In this document: positions 22,549 to 31,009 of the stretch, one piece after another | Position numbering within the stretch: the stretch's first letter is position 1 | Layout: each line of letters begins with the position of its first letter | NCBI GenBank assembly: GCA_030248195.1 | Contig: JASAND010016529.1 | Span: forward strand, 1-64,000 | Direction: 5' to 3' | DNA: 64,000 nucleotides | Source of the DNA: Trissonchulus latispiculum | Taxonomy: Eukaryota; Nematoda; Enoplea; Enoplida; Ironidae | Notes under the pieces: generated by a model | Database searches by the model: none | Told to the model about the DNA's origin: nothing | The model's input: the letters and a program-made list of their open reading frames with translations, nothing else | Program-made: the position numbers and the translations under genes

Positions 22549-23182
22549 CTTTCTCTACTTTAAGCACCCCTTCACCTGCATGGTTTCCGCCCCGACTAAA
22601 GCAGGGAAGACAACATTCGTGTCAAAACTTGTTAAGAACGCACATAGACTGATCCGGCCTCCCCCAAAAAGGCTTATTTGGTGTTTTACCGAGTGGCAGG
22701 CGGCATACGAAAAAATAGACGCAGAATTTGTCGAGGGTTTACCTGATTTGGAGCAACTTAAGGGGAACACAGAACCGATTTTACTAATTCTTGACGATCT
22801 TATGGATGAAGTTAAAAAGGACTCTAAACTTGTCAGACTATTCACTCGGGGATGCCACCACTGGTCTTGCAGTGTTATTCACATTACCCAGGACCTATTT
22901 TATGATAAACAAAGACCTAACCGGATAAACTGCCAATACATAGTTTTAATGAAAAATCCAGCAGACAAACTTACGGCAATGAATCTAGCCCGACAAATGT
23001 TTCCAACTAACACCGCTTACTTTATGGAATCTTTCAACCACGCAACCTCAAAACCCCACGGCTACCTCCTTATTGACCTCGACCAAGAAACCCCTGAGCA
23101 GTACAGGCTTAGAACGGATATTTTCAACCGGACAGGGGTCTATCTCCCAAAATCAATAAAAACGGGTAATCAAGTAGCATAG
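22529..23182 (+). CDS. A32/FtsK-HerA-type genome-packaging ATPase
   Basis: 217 residues. Walker A is SAPTKAGKTTF (about residues 20-30) and Walker B is ILLILDDLM (about 84-92). An ITQDLF stretch further on fits the sensor/arginine region of this family. Length and motif spacing fit the Polinton/poxvirus A32-like packaging ATPases, which pump viral DNA into preformed capsids. Its 5' end overlaps the TM-protein gene. A gap of about 90 bp with repeated 'TCAATAAAAACG' words follows. Confidence 0.92.
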   Translation: MTCIPCDFLYFKHPFTCMVSAPTKAGKTTFVSKLVKNAHRLIRPPPKRLIWCFTEWQAAYEKIDAEFVEGLPDLEQLKGNTEPILLILDDLMDEVKKDSKLVRLFTRGCHHWSCSVIHITQDLFYDKQRPNRINCQYIVLMKNPADKLTAMNLARQMFPTNTAYFMESFNHATSKPHGYLLIDLDQETPEQYRLRTDIFNRTGVYLPKSIKTGNQVA

Positions 23183-23271
23183 TCAATACACATAGTCATA
23201 CAACATTAAATCAATAAAAACGCAAGTGCCCATAATCTGATAATAGCATTCAAAGTCAATAAAAGCGCAAA
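23183..23271 (+). promoter_or_regulatory. AATAAAA-rich spacer with repeated TCAATAAAA words
   Basis: TCAATAAAAACG occurs at about 23153 and 23212 and TCAATAAAAGCGCAAA directly before the ATG at 23272. They could be AATAAA polyadenylation signals for upstream messages or promoter words related to the array before polB. Position just before start codons favours the second reading, weakly. Confidence 0.35.
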
Positions 23272-24303
23272 ATGGCAAAGAGATTTGAAAGTAATCTTCC
23301 CTGTCTCATACATCTCTGCAACTGTAAGAAAAAGGTCAGAGAAGCTATAATTGAAAGCAGCGATCTTAGTCTAATTAGAACCATCCTAGACTGCATTGAG
23401 AACGTACTTTCAGGAAACGTCGAACTATCCGAGGCAGACAAAAGAGCTCTACGCAAACACGTAAATATATTACGAACTTTGAGAGATAAGAAAGTAAAAC
23501 TTAAGGAGAAAAAGCAAATTATAGTGCAAAAGGGTGGCTTTATCCCCGCTCTCCTCGGTCCGCTAATTGGGATAGTCAGTGGTATTGCAAGTAGCTTTAT
23601 AAAAATAATGGAGTACTCAATCCTAGTAAAGCCTGAAGAGTTCGATCAGCACCAAGAAATTCTAGAAAAAGATGTAGTAGAAAAGTTAAAAGGTAAAGAA
23701 TCTGCTGACACAAAGTTGAAAAAGTACCAACAGGCTAATTACAGGCGACGGTTCTTGAAAGAAAAGCCCTATAAATTAGACATAACCACTACCGAACCCA
23801 CCGAACAGTCTCTTCCCGACATTGTATCCACTCTACCTATAACTCTCCAAAGTAAAGGGAAAAATCTCATTAACTTTGTCCAATCTATTCCTGATTTCAA
23901 AGTAAACGAGAAAGGGGAGATAGAGTATAAAGGTAAATCTGAACCGGGTTCTAGAATCTTTGACCTAATTCATGACTTTGTCCGCAACCGTAAAACAGTC
24001 TCTCCTGCAAGAGGTTGGGAATTGTTCGCAGAGGCACTAAGGGAAAGTAATGTTCCAAGAGAGTTTATCGGCAATCGTCAACGTTGGGAAGCAATAAAAG
24101 GCACCCCATCCATTACAGACACGGTTGAGCGAATACGAAAAGTAAGACAGAGACTCCAATTCGGAACGGGACGCTACGTAAATCAACCTAAAACATCAAG
24201 CGACAAAACAGTCAGATCTAAACCGAAACGTACAAAAGGTGCAGAACGGAAACATTTTAACTTCAGTAAAGCACTGACAAAACTAAAATGGAAGACCTTC
24301 TAA
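23272..24303 (+). CDS. conserved Polinton protein, possible internal capsid component
   Basis: 343 residues, basic. The N-terminus is helical with cysteines. A hydrophobic glycine-rich segment at about residues 89-113 (GGFIPALLGPLIGIVSGIAS) is preceded by a Lys-rich stretch, and a long charged C-terminus follows. This layout (basic helix, QKGGF, hydrophobic tract) is familiar from many Polintons, where the role is not firmly known. A membrane-active or internal virion protein is an inference from the hydrophobic tract. Overlaps the integrase by 16 bases. Confidence 0.75.
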   Translation: MAKRFESNLPCLIHLCNCKKKVREAIIESSDLSLIRTILDCIENVLSGNVELSEADKRALRKHVNILRTLRDKKVKLKEKKQIIVQKGGFIPALLGPLIGIVSGIASSFIKIMEYSILVKPEEFDQHQEILEKDVVEKLKGKESADTKLKKYQQANYRRRFLKEKPYKLDITTTEPTEQSLPDIVSTLPITLQSKGKNLINFVQSIPDFKVNEKGEIEYKGKSEPGSRIFDLIHDFVRNRKTVSPARGWELFAEALRESNVPREFIGNRQRWEAIKGTPSITDTVERIRKVRQRLQFGTGRYVNQPKTSSDKTVRSKPKRTKGAERKHFNFSKALTKLKWKTF

Positions 24304-25343
24304 CCAAATTATATTACGATCCCAACCAACCCTCAGCGTTTTCCGGTATAAATTCTTTAGCAAAAGCAGCAGGGATTTCTCAAAAACGGGTCAAGGGGTG
24401 GCTGGGAAAGCAATATACCTATTCTGTCCACAAACCAATAAAGCGAAAGTATCCCCACCTTAGTTACGTATTCCATGACATAGATGAGCAGTGGCAAATT
24501 GACTTAGCAGACATGGCAAACCTAGCTGACCAAAATGACGATTACCACTTTCTACTAACCTGTATAGATGGATTCAGTAAGTATGCCTGGGTAGAGCCTG
24601 TAAAAAGCAAATCGGGGGCGGACATCACTGCAGCGTTCGAGAACATCCTATCTCAAGGACGTAAACCCCAAAAGGTATTAAGTGACAGAGGGAAAGAATT
24701 TCAGAATAAAAAGTTTCAAAGTTTACTAAAATCAAAGAACATTCGCTACTACACCTGCAATAACCCAGACATTAAATGTAGCATAGTTGAACGTTTTAAC
24801 AGAACCCTGAAGACTAAAATATGGAAGTACTTTACGCGGACAAGGAGCTATAGGTACCTAGACGTTCTCCAAAGTTTCGTCAGTGGTTATAACAATTCAA
24901 AGCACCGTACAATTAAAATGAGTCCAGTTGAGGCTTCGATACCAGAGAATGAGGGGAAGGTAAGGGAGATCTTCCTAGAAAAAGGCAACAGGTTAAGCAA
25001 GCAGTTTAAAATAGGGGACATTGTTCGAATAAGTAAGACTAAAGGGAGATTTGAGAAAGGCTATCTACCAAATTGGTCAGAGGAACTTTTCAAAATAAAG
25101 TCGGTTCACCCAAGCGGAATGTACGAACTTGAAGACTTAGCCGAAGAGCCAATACAGGGCCTGTTCTATCCCGAGGAATTACAAAAAGTTGATAAACCCG
25201 ACTCTTATTGGGTTGAAAAGGTAATAAAAACTCGGAAGCGGGGTAGAAGGAAAGAGTACTTTGTCAAGTGGTTAGGCTATCCAGATAAGTTCAATAGTTG
25301 GATATCTGAAAATGACGGATTTCTATATGTTCCTCCCCAGTAA
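24288..25343 (+). CDS. rve-family integrase with C-terminal chromodomain
   Basis: 351 residues. The N-terminal region is followed by the RNase H-like rve core with catalytic D72 (QIDLAD), D133 (LSDRGKEF) and E168 (VERFNRT), then an SH3-like region. The C-terminal chromodomain (about residues 305-348) has YFVKWLGYP and SW aromatic-cage-type residues. It would join the element's 3' ends to target DNA with a 6-bp stagger, which agrees with the AAAGGT duplication seen here. Chromodomains bind methylated histone tails and may steer target choice. Overlaps the downstream minor capsid gene by 32 bases. Confidence 0.96.
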   Translation: MEDLLTKLYYDPNQPSAFSGINSLAKAAGISQKRVKGWLGKQYTYSVHKPIKRKYPHLSYVFHDIDEQWQIDLADMANLADQNDDYHFLLTCIDGFSKYAWVEPVKSKSGADITAAFENILSQGRKPQKVLSDRGKEFQNKKFQSLLKSKNIRYYTCNNPDIKCSIVERFNRTLKTKIWKYFTRTRSYRYLDVLQSFVSGYNNSKHRTIKMSPVEASIPENEGKVREIFLEKGNRLSKQFKIGDIVRISKTKGRFEKGYLPNWSEELFKIKSVHPSGMYELEDLAEEPIQGLFYPEELQKVDKPDSYWVEKVIKTRKRGRRKEYFVKWLGYPDKFNSWISENDGFLYVPPQ

Positions 25344-26085
25344 CACGGGGAACTTCAAAACTAACTCTCTAAATGATTATCGGGTTAAGCTCCCTCATAG
25401 AATAAAATTACAGGGTGAGTGGGAAGTTGCTCTCGTAGAAATGATGTATCCAGTGACTTGGGGTAATCTTTCTGCTGCTAACTCGGCAGTCTCCTTTAAG
25501 TTTCCTGACAAGACCTCAATGGTTAAACTCCTACCTAAACGACACTACGAAACAGTGGACGACCTATGTGATGCAATTAATTTCACAATACTTAACATGG
25601 AACACCCCGTCACAGGCGAGAGAGCACCAATTAAATTTAGATTCGATGGGTATAGGCACAGGGTAATGTTTTCAATACCAAAGACCTTTCCCAATACCGT
25701 TAAGTTAAGCAAAAATCTCTGGATGATGTTAGGTTACTACCCCGACCCAATGCAAAGGGACGGTGATCCAGTAGATGACAAAATAGTTTTCGTAGCTGAG
25801 TCTGAACCTGATCTTAGACTGGGTTTCTACTCTCTCTTCGTTTACTGCGACCTGGTGGCTCCTCAAGTTATAGGAAACGCACTGGTACCTCTAATTCGGG
25901 TAGTTACAACAGAGGGAACTCATGGGGCGGTAGTAAATAAGGAATACCACAATCCACATTACGTCCCTGTCCTTCACAAAGACTTCGATACCGTAGAAAT
26001 CAATATAAACGATGATGCGGGAAGGCCTGTACAATTTGCATTCGGAAAAGTTTACGTTAAGCTTCACTTCAGAAGGCGACGATAA
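25312..26085 (+). CDS. minor capsid (penton-like, single jelly-roll) protein
   Basis: 257 residues. The opening F-Y-M-F-L-P-S-N followed by NDYRVKLPHRIKLQGEWEVAL and EMMYP is the characteristic start of the Polinton minor capsid protein, modelled in the literature as a single jelly-roll penton subunit. It starts inside the integrase gene. Its stop codon TAA shares one base with the ATG of the next gene (TAATG). Position between integrase and major capsid gene is typical. Confidence 0.88.
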   Translation: MTDFYMFLPSNTGNFKTNSLNDYRVKLPHRIKLQGEWEVALVEMMYPVTWGNLSAANSAVSFKFPDKTSMVKLLPKRHYETVDDLCDAINFTILNMEHPVTGERAPIKFRFDGYRHRVMFSIPKTFPNTVKLSKNLWMMLGYYPDPMQRDGDPVDDKIVFVAESEPDLRLGFYSLFVYCDLVAPQVIGNALVPLIRVVTTEGTHGAVVNKEYHNPHYVPVLHKDFDTVEININDDAGRPVQFAFGKVYVKLHFRRRR

Positions 26086-26498
26086 TGCGCTGCCAGTACA
26101 TACCCGAGACTCAAGATACTTGGGAGCTAACCCTACTTCAAACTGGTGGGGCGCTTCCTGCGTACGCGGGGCTTCCGTACCAACGAGGAGCAGGGATAGG
26201 AAACATATTCCGGGGTTTATTTAGAGCCGCACTTCCAATTCTTAAACGAGTCGGTCTATCTGCAGGCAAAAGTCTAGCAAAAAACGCATTAGCCCTAGCA
26301 TCAGACGTAACCCAAGGTGAAGACATAAAAGCAGCTGCAAAACGAAGAGGTAAACAGTTTCTTGGTGAGACATTAACCGCTGCTGGTGAACATATTCAAC
26401 AAGGTGAAGGTATTGGTCAAAGACCTAGATCTAACAACATAAAAGGAGTACGCGGACGAGGTAGACCACCAAAGCAAAATTTAGATATATTCACATAA
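26085..26498 (+). CDS. small basic Polinton protein
   Basis: 137 residues, rich in Ala, Gly, Arg and Lys. The segment Y-Q-R-G-A-G-I-G-N-I-F-R-G-L-F-R-A (about residues 32-48) and an amphipathic helix after it recall small DNA-binding or membrane-active virion proteins that are cleaved by an adenain-like protease in adenoviruses. The C-terminus is basic (VRGRGRPPKQ, AT-hook-like). It starts on the last base of the preceding stop codon and ends in the same way against the capsid gene. Function inferred from composition and place only. Confidence 0.7.
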   Translation: MRCQYIPETQDTWELTLLQTGGALPAYAGLPYQRGAGIGNIFRGLFRAALPILKRVGLSAGKSLAKNALALASDVTQGEDIKAAAKRRGKQFLGETLTAAGEHIQQGEGIGQRPRSNNIKGVRGRGRPPKQNLDIFT

Positions 26499-27326
26499 TG
26501 ACTAAGCAAGTAGATTCACGATCTCTCCCTGGGTTCAAGTCGGAATTGGACCTATTCTCTGTTCCACCTACCCAAGTCGCCGTTGAGCATGGGTACTGGG
26601 CGGAAATAGGACCTCAAAATCCAATTACAGACTCAGGGCCTTACCGTTTCAACGTTCCTAAAGATTCGTACATGCTTGATCTAAACAAAAATTACCTCTA
26701 CCTCAGGGTTAAAATTGAGGGCGATGCTGGGACTCCCATTAACCTTTTCGGCAAAACCTTTTTCCAGCGCTGCATAGTCAAACTTTCAGACAAGGAAATT
26801 TACAACTCGGGCCCCCACTACGCGTATCAAGCCTACATTGAAACTATGCTAAATTACTCTCGAAATGCAAAGGAAGGCCATTTACAGGCTGCCGGCTATG
26901 AGTTCGACTCCGGTACAAGGGGCACTTGGGTGGCAACAAAGTCTGCTGAGTTTATGGCACCTATCCACTGCGACCTGTTTAAACAGGAAAAGTACCTCCG
27001 AAGCGACTGTCAACTGACTATTGAGCTGCACCGAAATCCGAATGAGTTCTGTCTCAGTTCTCAGGGAAGCAGCAAAGTAAAGGTTGAGGACATGCGCTGG
27101 TACGTAAGAAAGGTTAAGTGCCAAGACTCTATGTCTCTCGCTATTGAAAATATTCTCTCTCAAGGTAACACTGCTAAATACCCCATCCGACGAACTAAGG
27201 TGGTGGCTAGACATCTGAGCGCAGACGTACAAACCATCGTCGAAAATTCTATATTCACTGGCCAACTTCCTAGAAAGATAATAATCGGGGTAGTCAAGTC
27301 GGAGGCATTTAACGGTTCTCTGACAG
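26481..27326 (+). repeat. 846-bp direct duplication, first copy
   Basis: Begins TTAGATATATTCACATAATG and ends GGTTCTCTGACAG. The second copy is at 28597-29442, offset by 2116 bp. It includes the last 18 bases of the preceding gene and about two thirds of the capsid gene. Confidence 0.95.
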
Positions 27327-27403
27327 GTCAGTCGGGCATAACAAGGCGATCCGTATATGCGATCACGATGTGCACAATGATACTGTATGTCACAGCTGTA
27401 TAG
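26498..27403 (+). pseudogene. major capsid protein, 3'-truncated duplicate
   Basis: Shares 846 bp (26481-27326) with the complete gene at 28614-29861, with about seven substitutions and no indel. Four or five of them change a residue, all after about codon 165. At 27327 the coding sequence stops abruptly, and the frame runs about 25 codons into the 571-bp repeat before a stop. It therefore lacks roughly the last third of the protein, which includes part of the second jelly roll, and is unlikely to assemble. It keeps the TAATG junction with the upstream gene, so it occupies the original position of the capsid gene. Confidence 0.9.
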
Positions 27404-28596
27404 TCGTGCAAGTCAATCGTTTTTCTCAACTTTAACTTGGCCTTTTTGTGTTAATTTGCTTTGTCCTTGACAATCTGGAACGGTTGAGGATTGCTCCCAC
27501 CAGGTTGTCCTGGGCCGGTGCGGATGCGCATCTTATTAGTGGTTTTATGTAATACATTGAAAGATGTTTGTTTTTACGGCAGTGACTTATGAGTTTAGAC
27601 TTACGTGTATATATGTGTTTTCATATGAAAATCCTTCATTTGAAGGATATCAATAATGCTGTCATTCATAATGGATGACGGAACCTTATGAATACCCGTC
27701 GCTTTTTGGCGTTCGGGGACATTTTACTGTTTTATATGTGGGCATTAATACTTTGTAAGGCGAGTATATGTGCTTAACATCACGTGTGAATGGAGTTGAT
27801 CGCCAGGGGACGAAACGACGTTTCTTTATTGAAAATGGGTGGTCAGTTTCAAAGCAAAATAACCTGATTGTAAGCCCCTGATGAGTCCCACAATCAGGTC
27901 AGTCGGGCATAACAAGGCGATCCGTATATGCGATCACGATGTGCACAATGATACTGTATGTCACAGCTGTATAGTCGTGCAAGTCAATCGTTTTTCTCAA
28001 CTTTAACTTGGCCTTTTTGTGTTAATTTGCTTTGTCCTTGACAATCTGGAACGGTTGAGGATTGCTCCCACCAGGTTGTCCTGGGCCGGTGCGGATGCGC
28101 ATCTTATTAGTGGTTTTATGTAATACATTGAAAGATGTTTGTTTTTACGGCAGTGACTTATGAGTTTAGACTTACGTGTATATATGTGTTTTCATATGAA
28201 AATCCTTCATTTGAAGGATATCAATAATGCTGTCATTCATAATGGATGACGGAACCTTATGAATACCCGTCGCTTTTTGGCGTTCGGGGACATTTTACTG
28301 TTTTATATGTGGGCATTAATACTTTGTAAGGCGAGTATATGTGCTTAACATCACGTGTGAATGGAGTTGATCGCCAGGGGACGAAACGACGTTTCTTTAT
28401 TGAAAATGGGTGGTCAGTTTCAAAGCAAAATAACCTGATTGTAAGCCCCTGATGAGTCCCACAATCAGGTCAGTCGGGCATAACAAGGCGATCCGTATAT
28501 GCGATCACGATGTGCACAATGATACTGTATGTCACAGCTGTATAGTCGTGCAAGTCAATCGTTTTTCTCAACTTTAACTTGGCCTTTTTGTGTTAA
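27327..28596 (+). repeat. 571-bp tandem repeat (2.2 copies) inside the Polinton
   Basis: Units 27327-27897 and 27898-28468 look identical, followed by a 128-bp partial unit 28469-28596. No long ORF. Each full unit ends with a 9-bp hairpin (CCTGATTGT...ACAATCAGG) enclosing CTGATGAGTCCC, and holds GGGACGAAAC about 70 bp before it. These are the two conserved halves of a hammerhead ribozyme. The GTCCC and GGGAC arms that flank them are complementary. The repeat interrupts the duplicated capsid gene and is foreign to the Polinton gene set. A Penelope-type terminal repeat or a retrozyme is the best guess. Confidence 0.85.
27807..27889 (+). ncRNA. hammerhead-ribozyme-like core, split (unit 1)
   Basis: GGGAC-GAAA at 27807-27815 and CTGATGA-GTCCC at 27878-27889. 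GGGAC and GTCCC could pair as stem II, and CTGATGA and GAAA are the invariant core words. A small ACGACGT hairpin follows GAAA as a possible stem III. I could not find a convincing stem I. The order (GAAA first) would be a type II or permuted arrangement. The same words recur 571 bp downstream (28378-28460). Activity is unproven. Confidence 0.4.
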
Positions 28597-29442
28597 TTAG
28601 ATATATTCACATAATGACTAAGCAAGTAGATTCACGATCTCTCCCTGGGTTCAAGTCGGAATTGGACCTATTCTCTGTTCCACCTACCCAAGTCGCCGTT
28701 GAGCATGGGTACTGGGCGGAAATAGGACCTCAAAATCCAATTACAGACTCAGGGCCTTACCGTTTCAACGTTCCTAAAGATTCGTACATGCTTGATCTAA
28801 ACAAAAATTACCTCTACCTCAGGGTTAAAATTGAGGGCGATGCTGGGACTCCCATTAACCTTTTCGGCAAAACCTTTTTCCAGCGCTGCATAGTCAAACT
28901 TTCAGACAAGGAAATTTACAACTCGGGCCCCCACTACGCGTATCAAGCCTACATTGAAACTATGCTAAATTACTCTCGAAATGCAAAGGAAGGCCATTTA
29001 CAGGCTGCCGGCTATGAGTTCGACTCCGGTACAAGGGGCACTTGGGTGGCAACAAAGTCTGCTGAGTTTATGGCACCTATCCACTGCGACCTGTTTAAAC
29101 AGGAAAAGTACCTCCTAAGCGACTGTCAACTGACTATTGAGCTGCACCGAAATCCCGATGAGTTCTGTCTCAGTTCTCAGGGAAGCAGCAAAGTAAAGGT
29201 TGAGGACATGCGCTGGTACGTAAGAAAGGTTAAGTGCCAAGACTCTATGTCTCTCGCTATTGAAAATATTCTCTCTCAAGGTAACACTGCTAAATACCCC
29301 ATCCGACGAACTAAGGTGGTGGCTAGACATCTGAGCGCAGGCGTACAAACCATCGTCGAAAATTCTATATTCACTGGCCAACTTCCTAGAAAGGTGATTA
29401 TCGGGGTAGTCAAGTCGGAGGCATTTAACGGTTCTCTGACAG
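28597..29442 (+). repeat. 846-bp direct duplication, second copy
   Basis: Same length as the first copy with no gaps. Differences by eye cluster in the last 350 bp, for example near 29114, 29155, 29341 and 29393-29399. Confidence 0.95.
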
Positions 29443-29861
29443 CTGACCCCCTGACCCTGGAGACTATTAACATCACCGAAATTAGTCTAAAAAACGGGGA
29501 AGAATACATTCCTAGACAACCCATGAAAATTGACTTCTCAAAACCTCGGGGGTACACCTTCCCTTTTGTATTTCTTTTTGAAGCTATCGATATGGCTGGG
29601 GATGATAAGGGGTGCTTCATTAGCTACTCCGATTTCAAAGATGGTAACGCTTTCTTCGCCTTTGACCTCACCCCGGATAACACCGACACCGGCGCAATGC
29701 AGTTAATTCGAGAGGGAGACGTCTCTCTGCGGATGGAACTGAGTAAGGCGTTGAGTGCTACGAGTTATCCTCAAGGGGTTGAAATCATTATATACGGGGA
29801 ATTCGATAACCTTATCTCAATCGACTGTAATCGAACACCTTTCTTCGACTACGCCATATGA
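28614..29861 (+). CDS. major capsid protein (double jelly-roll), complete copy
   Basis: 415 residues from the ATG at 28614. An in-frame upstream extension begins in the repeat and is not used, because the duplicated 26498 start corresponds to 28614. The N-terminal sequence (SELDLFSVPPTQ) and the Y-F-R-V-like strands match Polinton major capsid proteins, the double jelly-roll hexon-type subunit of a predicted icosahedral virion. The last part (after 29442) exists only in this copy. The stop overlaps the protease start by four bases (ATGA). The upstream partner gene is now 2.1 kb away, so translation or transcription coupling to it must be changed. Confidence 0.92.
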   Translation: MTKQVDSRSLPGFKSELDLFSVPPTQVAVEHGYWAEIGPQNPITDSGPYRFNVPKDSYMLDLNKNYLYLRVKIEGDAGTPINLFGKTFFQRCIVKLSDKEIYNSGPHYAYQAYIETMLNYSRNAKEGHLQAAGYEFDSGTRGTWVATKSAEFMAPIHCDLFKQEKYLLSDCQLTIELHRNPDEFCLSSQGSSKVKVEDMRWYVRKVKCQDSMSLAIENILSQGNTAKYPIRRTKVVARHLSAGVQTIVENSIFTGQLPRKVIIGVVKSEAFNGSLTADPLTLETINITEISLKNGEEYIPRQPMKIDFSKPRGYTFPFVFLFEAIDMAGDDKGCFISYSDFKDGNAFFAFDLTPDNTDTGAMQLIREGDVSLRMELSKALSATSYPQGVEIIIYGEFDNLISIDCNRTPFFDYAI

Positions 29862-30274
29862 ATACACTAGAAATTGAAAACACATTAGCTCCCTTAGTCC
29901 AAAATTTCGTAGGAGTCTTTCCCATTGATCACCTTCCTGACATTCAACAAGAAACGAGCTGCTTCGTAGCCAACACCGACCCCTGCCAGCTTCCTGGCCA
30001 GCACTGGGTTGCTATGTACTTGGACGATTACGCTGAGTACTTCGATAGCTACGGCCGACCTCCACTTAAAGAGTTTGATAAGTACGATCGATTACAAAAA
30101 CATAATTCCATTCGCTTACAAGATTACACTACTTTCGTCTGTGGGGAGTATTGTATCTACTTTCTTTACCATCAGGATAAAGGGATTTCCTTCGAAGACA
30201 TAATCTCGTATCTTAGAGAGCGACCCTCGAAAAACGACGAAATTGTAAAAAGTTTTGTAGAATGTCTGAGGTAA
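29858..30274 (+). CDS. adenain-type cysteine protease (maturation protease)
   Basis: 138 residues, short but complete for the family. The catalytic triad candidates are H49 in GQHWVAMYLD, D63 in EYFDSYG, and C99 in VCGEYCIYF, with Q88 possibly forming the oxyanion hole. This C5/ULP1-like fold cleaves capsid and core precursor proteins in adenoviruses and Polintons. Start overlaps the capsid gene stop (ATGA), and the end overlaps the next small ORF by 13 bases. No sign of damage. Confidence 0.93.
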   Translation: MNTLEIENTLAPLVQNFVGVFPIDHLPDIQQETSCFVANTDPCQLPGQHWVAMYLDDYAEYFDSYGRPPLKEFDKYDRLQKHNSIRLQDYTTFVCGEYCIYFLYHQDKGISFEDIISYLRERPSKNDEIVKSFVECLR

Positions 30275-30432
30275 AATTGACCCTTCATAAATGGCCGGGC
30301 AGAGAAGCCAGTCTAACATTGACAAGAGTTAGGTGCGAATTAATGGGAACGACTCTACCAATGGGGTTCGGTTGGGGTAAAATACTAATTGTCATCTGCA
30401 CTATCTCACTTGTTGCCGTTACACTGACTTAG
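30262..30432 (+). CDS. 56-residue protein with C-terminal TM segment
   Basis: Short ORF starting inside the protease gene and ending in TAG at 30430-30432. The N-terminal half is polar. The C-terminal about 18 residues (ILIVICTISLVAVTLT) are a hydrophobic segment, so it could be a tail-anchored membrane protein. The tight overlaps on both sides argue that it is real, although it is short and no homolog is known to me. Confidence 0.5.
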   Translation: MSEVKLTLHKWPGREASLTLTRVRCELMGTTLPMGFGWGKILIVICTISLVAVTLT

Positions 30433-30674
30433 TGGGTGCACTTACTTCCCCAAAGTTTCTGTGCCTGGATAAAACAAATGTAGACCAACTCATAAAATCT
30501 TTCGATCAAAAAGTTAATCTAACCACCCTCGGAACTGAGCCTTGTTGGTACTCCCTCAATATTGACTGGGCTGAGATATGCTTCAGTCACAATTATGACG
30601 TCCTGAGCGTCTCTATCCCAACAGTCCTCTTTAGGGCTCCCCAAGGAAAAGGGGTAAAAACCACCTGTACATAG
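30432..30674 (+). CDS. hypothetical Polinton ORF
   Basis: 80 codons, opening with GTG right at the preceding stop (TAGTG), so initiation is uncertain. No ATG lies near the 5' end. Composition is protein-like (mixed hydrophobic and charged, several Cys and Trp) without a recognised motif. It may be translated by stop-start coupling or may be a decayed gene. Confidence 0.35.
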   Translation: MGALTSPKFLCLDKTNVDQLIKSFDQKVNLTTLGTEPCWYSLNIDWAEICFSHNYDVLSVSIPTVLFRAPQGKGVKTTCT

Positions 30675-31009
30675 TGTGTATAGTACTTAAGGACCAAAAA
30701 AATTATAAAACAACAAAACCACAAAAAAATTAAAAAATTAAAAACCATTAATGCGGCCTGGGCAAAAGCTCAGAAGGTTCCCAAGCCCTTCCGGTAAGCC
30801 GGTAAAATCGCAGAGGGGTGGAAACACTTTTCTCAAAAACGATGAGGTTGAATACATAAAAAGGAATCGAAAGAAGACATAAAAGCAAATTGAACATAAA
30901 AGACAGAGTACAAAAAAGAAGACATAAAACCCAAAACAGCAGTAGACCGAAGAAGGAATACACAGGAATTGAACTGATTTGTACGAAAGAAGCATAATCT
31001 GACTTAAAC
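30675..31009 (+). promoter_or_regulatory. A-rich spacer with repeated ACATAAAA words
   Basis: ACATAAAA occurs near 30855, 30878, 30895 and 30922, the same word as in the array upstream of polB. It directly precedes the RING gene. The minus-strand ORF here is Phe/Leu/Cys-rich only because the plus strand is A-rich. Not counted as a gene. Confidence 0.4.

Noticed and set aside
28590..28613. upstream start giving an 8-residue extension of the capsid protein
   Set aside because: Those codons come from the 571-bp repeat and its junction. The duplicated copy shows that the native ATG is at 28614.
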